Positions 62,491 to 64,000 of a stretch of DNA of 64,000 bases are shown here, in pieces (within the stretch, counting starts at the first letter, position 1; every line of letters starts with the position of its first letter). The stretch is from Clostridia bacterium. Lineage in GTDB: Bacteria; Bacillota; Clostridia; Christensenellales; UMGS416. A model generated the notes under the pieces. That model was not told the origin of the DNA and ran no database searches. It saw only the letters and a program-made list of their open reading frames with translations. Position numbers and translations under genes: made by a program. The stretch spans positions 1 to 64,000 of the forward strand of contig JAFGUF010000042.1 in the NCBI GenBank assembly GCA_016938675.1, in the 5' to 3' direction.

Positions 62491-62519
62491 TTTATACCAC
62501 CATTTATTGATTATGTCAA
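62491..62519 (-). promoter_or_regulatory. Promoter of the DUF2089 operon
   Basis: Minus strand: perfect TTGACA (62514-62519), 17-bp spacer, TATAAA (62491-62496), 30 bp before the start codon. Next to it, 62530-62580 holds overlapping AATATTGA / ATTAATAT repeats that could be operator sites. Confidence 0.8.
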
Positions 62520-62704
62520 TAGTTATATTAAAATAATTAATATGAATATTGATTAAATTAATATTGAGATTAATATAATCAAGGTTTACGCAAATATTTA
62601 CTGTTTACAGAATGAATATGCTTAATTTTATTGGTTTTTGATTTTTAAAGAGATTATGGAGTGCTATTGCAATTATGTTGCATTGAAATATACAACATAT
62701 TTAA

Positions 62705-62733
62705 TTGACACGAATTGACAGTTAACCTATAAT
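62705..62733 (+). promoter_or_regulatory. Promoter of the comM-like gene
   Basis: Perfect TTGACA (62705-62710), 17-bp spacer, perfect TATAAT (62728-62733), 53 bp before the start codon. Confidence 0.88.
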
Positions 62734-62786
62734 AAATTTAAGTTTATATGAAATAGTATTAGCTTAATAAATATTGGAGCACATTG

Positions 62787-64000
62787 ATGCTGGCAAAAAT
62801 AAATAGTCTAGGTTTCGAAGGAATAGAAGGATACCATGTGGTGGTCGAGGTAAACATCGCAAACGGCATCCCCGCCTTTGACGTAGTCGGCCTTCCGGGA
62901 GCAACCATCAAGGAATCCCGCGAAAGAGTGAAGGCCGCTATCATGAATTCCAAACAGTTTTTCCCCATTAAAAGAATAACAGCGAATCTCGCGCCCGCCG
63001 ACAGAAAAAAAGAAGGCGCTGTTTATGATTTGCCGATTGCCCTTGGCGTGCTTTGCGCCGGCGGCACCATTCAGGCAGATTTATCAGAGAGCTGCTTTAT
63101 TGGCGAGCTTTCACTGGACGGCAGTGTGCGCGGAGTTGTCGGGGCAATAGCCATGCTTGTTGAGGCTGTGCGGCAGGGATTCAAAAGGATATACATCCCC
63201 AGTGAAAACAAAAACGAGGTTTCCTGCGTGGCCGGCATAGAAATAGTGCCGGTTGATAATCTTGTGCAGATAATTGGCATATTAAACGGGCAGATAAATG
63301 CTGTGCCGATGGAAACGGTTGAATACAAAAAGCTAATAGAAAAGAGCGAATCAAATATTGATTTCTGCCATATAAAGGGGCAGTTCCTGGCGAAAAGAGC
63401 CATGGAGATAGCCGCCGCTGGCGGACACAATGTGCTGATGATTGGCCCTCCGGGCTCAGGCAAAACCATGATGGCGACAGCCCTTGCCGGCATTATGCCG
63501 CCGATGTCATTCGACGAAGCGCTGGAAGTGACTAAGATACACAGCATTGCCGGGGTGCTCGACAAGGAACAGGGGCTGATATTAAAGAGACCTTTCCGCT
63601 CGCCTCACCATACATCATCATCAATTGCATTAACCGGAGGAGGCAGCAAGGTGCGTCCGGGCGAAATAAGCCTTGCTCACAACGGCGTACTCTTTTTGGA
63701 CGAATTCCCCGAATTTCAGCGTCCGGTGCTGGAAGCACTGCGCCAGCCATTGGAAGACGGCGTGATAACGGTATCCCGAGCATCGGGCACTGCTGTATTT
63801 CCATCAAACATTATGCTGGTCGCCTCGATGAACCCATGCCCCTGCGGACACTTTGGGTCATCGACAGGGCAGTGCACCTGCAACAAGAGCCAGATAGCAA
63901 GGTATCTAGGCAGGATAAGCGGCCCGCTGCTGGACAGGCTGGATATACATGTAGAAGTTGATGCTGTGCCATTTATGCAGCTTAGCTCATCGGATATGGA
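62787..64000 (+). CDS. comM: YifB/ComM family Mg-chelatase-like AAA+ ATPase (5' part)
   Basis: The reading frame is open to the end of the window (404 codons plus two bases), so the 3' part is missing. The N-terminal Lon-protease-like domain (about 1-170) starts [22 protein letters not shown] and includes [18 protein letters not shown]. The AAA+ module has Walker [11 protein letters not shown] (about 220) and Walker [11 protein letters not shown], followed by SRASGT and a CPCG...C cysteine cluster near residue 352. ComM is a hexameric branch-migration helicase for natural transformation in Gram-negatives; its role in Clostridia is less clear. RBS is GGAG; TTG at 62784 is an alternative start. 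Confidence 0.94.
   Translation, partial: MLAKINSLGFEGIEGYHVVVEVNIANGIPAFDVVGLPGATIKESRERVKAAIMNSKQFFPIKRITANLAPADRKKEGAVYDLPIALGVLCAGGTIQADLSESCFIGELSLDGSVRGVVGAIAMLVEAVRQGFKRIYIPSENKNEVSCVAGIEIVPVDNLVQIIGILNGQINAVPMETVEYKKLIEKSESNIDFCHIKGQFLAKRAMEIAAAGGHNVLMIGPPGSGKTMMATALAGIMPPMSFDEALEVTKIHSIAGVLDKEQGLILKRPFRSPHHTSSSIALTGGGSKVRPGEISLAHNGVLFLDEFPEFQRPVLEALRQPLEDGVITVSRASGTAVFPSNIMLVASMNPCPCGHFGSSTGQCTCNKSQIARYLGRISGPLLDRLDIHVEVDAVPFMQLSSSDM

Noticed and set aside
63071-63807. Minus-strand frames opposite the comM-like gene
   Set aside because: They are shadows of the conserved AAA+ gene, which is open on the plus strand to the window end.
1-64000. CRISPR arrays, prophage, transposons, integrons or known defence systems
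   Set aside because: No spaced direct repeats, transposase, integrase, terminase, restriction or cas genes were seen. RadC and the holin-like YvlD protein are cellular families here, not signs of a mobile element.

Overview
The window is a 64 kb piece of a moderately AT-rich bacterial chromosome that looks like an anaerobic member of the Bacillota, most likely class Clostridia. The evidence is T-box leaders, lipobox lipoproteins, an LCP cell-wall ligase, AGGAGG-type ribosome binding sites, consensus sigma-A promoters with 17-bp spacers, single-subunit glycyl-tRNA synthetase, a chvE/mmsAB monosaccharide transporter with a LytS/YesN-type regulator, and an Mrp operon without MrpA. The genus cannot be fixed from the sequence alone. 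I see no prophage, insertion sequence, CRISPR array or integron; the region reads as core chromosome.

Layout. 1-0.5 kb: tRNA-His and tRNA-Arg. 0.5-5.8 kb: an envelope phosphodiester glycosidase-like protein, a VanZ-like protein and malic enzyme in one operon, then an AEC carrier and a DUF362 protein. 5.9-10.7 kb: a phosphonate/phosphate-ester type ABC importer (phnD-phnC-phnE-phnE) followed by surE and a GrpB-family gene. 10.9-12.1 kb: two tandem membrane-anchored proteins of unknown function. 12.2-20.8 kb (minus): ilvN-cimA-leuC-leuD-leuB-ilvD-ilvB behind a T-box leader whose specifier reads as an isoleucine codon. 20.9-27.4 kb: a peptidoglycan-binding protein, a zinc-ribbon miniprotein, uridine kinase, a serine hydrolase, pyruvate kinase, an orphan winged-helix regulator and an atypical prepilin.

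27.7-37.6 kb is the most interesting block. A monosaccharide ABC transporter (chvE, mmsA, mmsB) is followed by an unknown soluble protein, a membrane-tethered sugar-binding protein, a LytS/YesM histidine kinase, a YesN/AraC response regulator and a second, XylF-like lipoprotein without a transporter of its own. This looks like a three-component sugar-sensing system of the XylFII-LytS-YesN kind with at least one undescribed extra gene. A large nested inverted repeat lies upstream of chvE.

37.7-48.6 kb holds housekeeping genes: recX, a glycerophosphodiesterase with an MFS carrier, tilS-hpt-GNAT behind an unusually structured leader, pepP-efp, radC-yqeG-nfo and an LCP ligase. 48.7-52.9 kb is an Mrp-type cation/proton antiporter operon whose MrpA subunit is represented only by small MbhD- and MbhE-like proteins. 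52.9-56.6 kb is argC-argB-argD with an ARG box over the promoter. 57-60.8 kb carries a TrkA-N channel-like protein with a degenerate selectivity filter, then glyS behind a glycine T-box, and ychF. 61-62.5 kb is a DUF2089 / SHOCT-like / unknown / YvlD-like operon, divergent from the 5' part of a comM-like gene that runs off the end of the window.
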